Below, in pieces: positions 60,226 through 64,000 of a DNA stretch of 64,000 bases. Source of the stretch: Diphasiastrum complanatum (Eukaryota; Streptophyta; Lycopodiopsida; Lycopodiales; Lycopodiaceae). A program made the position numbers and the translations under genes. Under the pieces are notes generated by a model. That model saw only the letters and a list, made by a program, of their open reading frames with translations. It did no database searches and was not told the origin of the DNA. Within the stretch, counting starts at the first letter, position 1; each line of letters begins with the position of its first letter. The DNA is taken from NCBI GenBank assembly GCA_029204225.1, contig CM055100.1:4512111-4576110 (forward strand), written 5' to 3'.

Positions 60226-60995
60226 TTTAAACTTCGGATGTATCGACTCATCTCTTATTGAGAAAGAAGATCATTACTCTCAAAATGAGCAAAGGCACCT
60301 TAGTCAGTGATCATTTGAATGAGTTTGAATAGTTGCTGAATCAATTAGCTACTATAGGTTCTCCTATTTCAAAAGAAGACTCTACAATGTCTCTTCTTGC
60401 CAATCTTCCACTCTCCTACGACAATCTAGTGTTGCTTTTTAGCAATACTCTTGTGCTATTTCCAGAAGCTAACAACAAGTCTATTGTAGGAAGAAGGAGA
60501 AAGAGCTTATCTACAATGAGTAACAAGACCTTGTACTTTAATAACCAGCATACCAAGAAGAAGAACTTCAAGGATAAGAAGACAAAGGCTGAGCAGATAG
60601 ATTCAACGCAACCACACCAAGAAGAAGAACTTCAAAGATAAGAAGACAAAGACTGAACAGAAAGATTCAACAGCACGGCCGACAACAACAACCTGCCAAG
60701 ATCAAACTCTTTTGCAGATACTACAAGAGATCCAATCACGACATCAAAGACTATTAGATCCCCAAGCACAATGAAGCAAGGAAAACGATGCAACAGCACC
60801 AAGAAGGAGGCTCTAACTCTGTCAGAAATTTTCAAGAAGAAGAAAATGTACTGATGTTACAAGATCAATCATGTAAAGATGCCTATGAATGGTATCTAGA
60901 TGTAGGTGCTTCACAGCACATGACTCCATGTAAGAACCTATTCTCAAATCTCATGATGGAAAAAAAAAAAAGGACGCAAATTAATTGTGAACGAT
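60226..60995 (+). pseudogene. Copia gag-protease relic F
   Basis: The plus strand shows TLKMSKGTLVSDHLNEFE, LLNQLATIGSPISKEDSTMS, LLANLPLSYDNLVLLFSNT (UBN2), a knuckle remnant CRYYKRSNHDIKDY (last Cys lost) near 60712-60755, and protease WYLDVGASQHMT near 60890-60925 (DSGAS changed to DVGAS). Several stops break the frame. A 64-bp tandem duplication (accaagaagaagaacttcaa at 60552 and 60616) lies in the linker. It is the same family as 38150-38950. Confidence 0.82.
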
Positions 60996-63900
60996 AAACA
61001 ATCTCTTAAAGCATGTATTTTCCTGACTCCCAAGCTAGCTCTCTGGCTTTTAAACATTGCCTTATCCAATGTCTTTGTAAAGGTAACAACTACCATATGC
61101 TTTGTTGGTATGAAGGTGGTCTTAGCTCGTCCTTCTCAACCAAATCCTTGATCAAGTGATACTTGATGACGATGTTCTTTGTTTTGGAATGAAACACTGG
61201 GTCTTTTGTCAGATGAATAGCAGAGGTGTTGTCCATGTGCATGATCAACGGTTCATTGGTGCTCTGTCCTAGTCCACCTAGGAACTGTCTGAGCCATGTC
61301 AGCTCATTGGCCATCTTGCCTGCAACAACATATTTTGCCTCATAGGATGATTGGGCAGTTATTGTCTGTTTTTTGCTAATCCATATAACAGCTGCATTGG
61401 CTGCTATGGTGACTCTTCCTGAGATGCTTTTACTATCATCTTTCCGGGATGCCTATCTTGCATCACCGTAGGATTCAATCTGAATTCTGCATCTTGACAA
61501 TAGCACAGGCCATAGTCCTTCGTGTTGCAGATATTGCAAGATCTTCTTGGCAAACTTCCAATGTGTTGGACCTGGATTGATATGAAATTGGCTCAACCTG
61601 AACACAATGTAAGCAATGTCTAGCCATGTATTGTCTACCAAGTACATCAATGAACCGATAAGCCTTTTGTAAGGCTTATGCTCCATTGCTTGTCGTTCCG
61701 CTTCATCTCTAGGATAGTCTTTGTTTGTCAACATTGTGCTAGGAACCATTGGAGTATTTACTCCCTTGAAATCTTTCATGTTGAAATCTTCAATGATCTT
61801 CTGAACGTATCTTGACTGGTGTAGATATAATCTCCCAGTCTGAAGATCTCTGTCAATTTGTAAACCCATGTAGCATTTGGCTTCTCCTAGGTTCGATATT
61901 TTGAAGTGCCTCAAAATATCTACCTTCACCTGCACAATGAGATTGTCTCTCCATGACAAAATTAGTGTGTCATCTACATAGAAACCGACTATGATGATCT
62001 CCCCATTGTGACTTTCACATAAACGTTGTAGTCAACCATTAAATGCTGGAAGCCCAAGGGTCTAAGTGTGTGATTCTTCTTCTTATACCACTGCCTAGTG
62101 GACTATTTCAGTCCATACATGCTTCTGTGCATTCTGTAGGCATAGTCAGCAAGTGACTCGCAGGAAAAACCTGGTGGCTGGTCGACCTCTTCTTTCAGCT
62201 CCCCATGCAAGAAGACTGCCTTCTCATCTACGATGTGGATCTTTAGATCATAGGCAGGCAACTGCGTATGCAAATAATATGCATAGAGATGTGTGCTTCA
62301 CAACAGGAGAGAATTTCTCTGTATAATCAATGTCGTACCTCTGTGAAAAGGCTTTTGTAGCTAGTCTGGCTTTGTATCTTAGTACAGTGCTATCTAGTCC
62401 ATACTTATTCTTGTAGACCCACTTACACTTGATAGTCTTTATGTCATCTGGTAGTGGTTCGAGAGTTCAAACTTCATTTTGCTTCATGGAGCTCATTTTG
62501 TCTTCCATGGCCTTAATCTACTTGTCCTTGTCTGAACTGTTGATGTCTTCCTCATAAGTTTGTAGTTCTCCCTCGAATCCACAGAATTCTTCCTGAACAG
62601 AAGATGAGTTGTCAAGTATGTATCTAACTAGTGCTCTTCTTTGTCTGGCAGATCTCCTTGGAGACAATACAGACTTAGCAATTGCTTTGTCGTTGTCTTG
62701 TCTGCTGACAGTGGGACCTCGGTGTATCGCCGATGTGTTGGGTACTCCCAATATGTCGGTCTGCTCGTCATCCGAACTATCATTCAGTTCAGCTGAAATT
62801 TGAGTATCATCATCTAGATGCTCAGGGTCCACTCCCTTTGTTGATGTGGGCAGGTCATAGTACTGTCTGCTGAGAACTTCATAGATGATTGGATCTTCTT
62901 CAGCCATTGTTCTTGTCTCGTCAAATCTGACATCTCGAACATTCTTTACTTCGTTGGTTTGAGGCGTGTATACTTTGTAGTATGCAGAATGTATATCATA
63001 TCCAACCAAAAATCCTTGTTCCACCTTTTCATCCAGCTTCTTCCTCTTCTTATCTGGTATGTGTGCATATGCTATATATCCAAAGATTCAAATGTGAGCT
63101 AGATTTGGCTTGCTTCTCCACCGTACCTCATGTGGGGTAGTGTGAGCAATGCTTGACTTGCCTATCCTGTTTTGCAAGTAGGCGGATGTAGTTACTGCCT
63201 CAACCCATAACGATCTTGATACCTTTGTGTAGGCCATTATGGATCTTGCAGCTTCCATGAGAGCTCTGTTCTTCCTCTCCGCTACACCATTATGTTGTGG
63301 TGTATAGGCTGCTATCTTCTTGTAAATAATGCTTCAACTTTTACAAAAGTTGGTAAATCGGTTGGAGATATACTCTCCTCCTCTGTCAGTCCTGATCTGC
63401 TTGACTTTCCTTTCAATCCAGTTCAGATATTCTGTAAACTTGTCAAGGGCTTCAGATTTGTTGTGGATGAAGTAGACAACAACAAACTTACTGTAATCAT
63501 CGATAAAGGTGATGTAGTATCTTGATCCTCCGACAGACAGTACGTCACCACAGATGTCTGAATGTATCAGCTCCAGAAGTTCCACCACTCTAAAGAAATC
63601 CTTTGTGAAAGAAATACGTGACATCTTCCCTTTGTTGCATGCATCACATAATGGTAGATTTGCATCTCTGATGCTCACTCTTGTGAATGCATTACTCTGG
63701 CTTGCCTTGTACAATGCCAGTAGGTTCATGTGGCATAGTCTCCTATGCCACAAAATAGCTATAGGCTTATGAACTTGATGAGCCTGCTCTGTCAGTAGGC
63801 GTACCTTCAAGTAATATAGGTTTCCTCTTCGTTTCCCTTGTGTAATGAGCATTCTGGAGCTAGCATCAATCACATTGCATGTCTGATTTGTGAATGTCAC

Positions 63901-64000
63901 ACACATGCATTCATCTGCTATCCTAACAACTGATAGCAAATCTTTTTGTAGTGTTCGTCCAGTCTTCTACCTCTTCCATTGGTGCTAAACCAAAGTGCGC
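60996..64000 (-). pseudogene. Copia element E pol, related to C, cut by the window end
   Basis: Minus-strand order from the right edge: pre-integrase WHRRLCHMNLLALYKASQ (about 63740) and integrase HSDICGDVLSVGGSRYYITF, KQIRTDRGGEYISNRF (about 63360). A linker VRDVRFDETRTMAEEDP (about 62940) follows, then reverse transcriptase with YVDDTLILSWRDN near 61970, DLQTGRLYLHQSRYVQKIIE, and RNase H SAIHLTKDPVFHSKTKNIVI (about 61200). The end is FTKTLDKAMFKSQRASLGV near 61060. There are many shifts and stops. It is the same lineage as element C. No LTR is seen; its left end abuts relic F. Confidence 0.88.

Noticed and set aside
61090-63939. Several separate short minus-strand frames as individual genes
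   Set aside because: They are consecutive pieces of one frame-broken copia polyprotein (element E) in canonical domain order.

Overview
The window is nuclear DNA of a land plant. It holds a spliced gene whose introns reach 10 kb, dense Ty1/copia and Ty3/gypsy LTR retrotransposons with plant-type tRNA-Met primer sites, a LINE remnant, microsatellites, and no operon-like gene packing. Long introns and this repeat mix fit a large-genome plant (fern, gymnosperm or repeat-rich angiosperm); the sequence alone does not settle which.

The one host gene I can reconstruct runs on the minus strand from 34331 (ATG) to 5972 (stop). Ten exons with GT-AG borders join in frame to 2136 nt (711 codons plus stop). 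They encode an OSCA/CSC1-like (TMEM63 superfamily) osmosensitive/mechanosensitive cation channel, closest by motif to the HYP1/RXW8 (OSCA2) group. Its introns total 26.2 kb and carry most of the left half's repeats: a 315-bp hairpin element, a gypsy integrase tail, a LINE endonuclease relic, a gypsy integrase relic, a tandem duplication of the exon 5 splice-acceptor region, and a complete young copia element inserted in an older LTR in intron 4. Upstream of the gene lie a G-box and a perfect 55-bp tandem duplication.

Left of the gene (1-4.3 kb) are gypsy LTR/leader-like sequence and a decayed copia element. Right of the gene (36.8-64 kb) the DNA is almost all retrotransposon. In order it holds a gypsy gag-protease relic, copia gag relics, a scrambled older member of the young copia family (39.4-44 kb), a decayed plus-strand copia (D) whose 3' end is split by a complete older minus-strand copia (C, 45714-52111, TSD taatg), an unrecognised coding remnant split by a second young copia copy (54041-59901, TSD cattg), and two further copia relics, the last cut by the window end.

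The two young copia copies (21190-27050 plus; 54041-59901 minus) are 5861 bp each, with 653-bp LTRs and an intact 1316-codon gag-pol frame. Their proteins differ at three residues and their 5-bp target duplications differ, so they are separate recent insertions. No CRISPR array, tRNA, rRNA or prokaryote-type system was seen.
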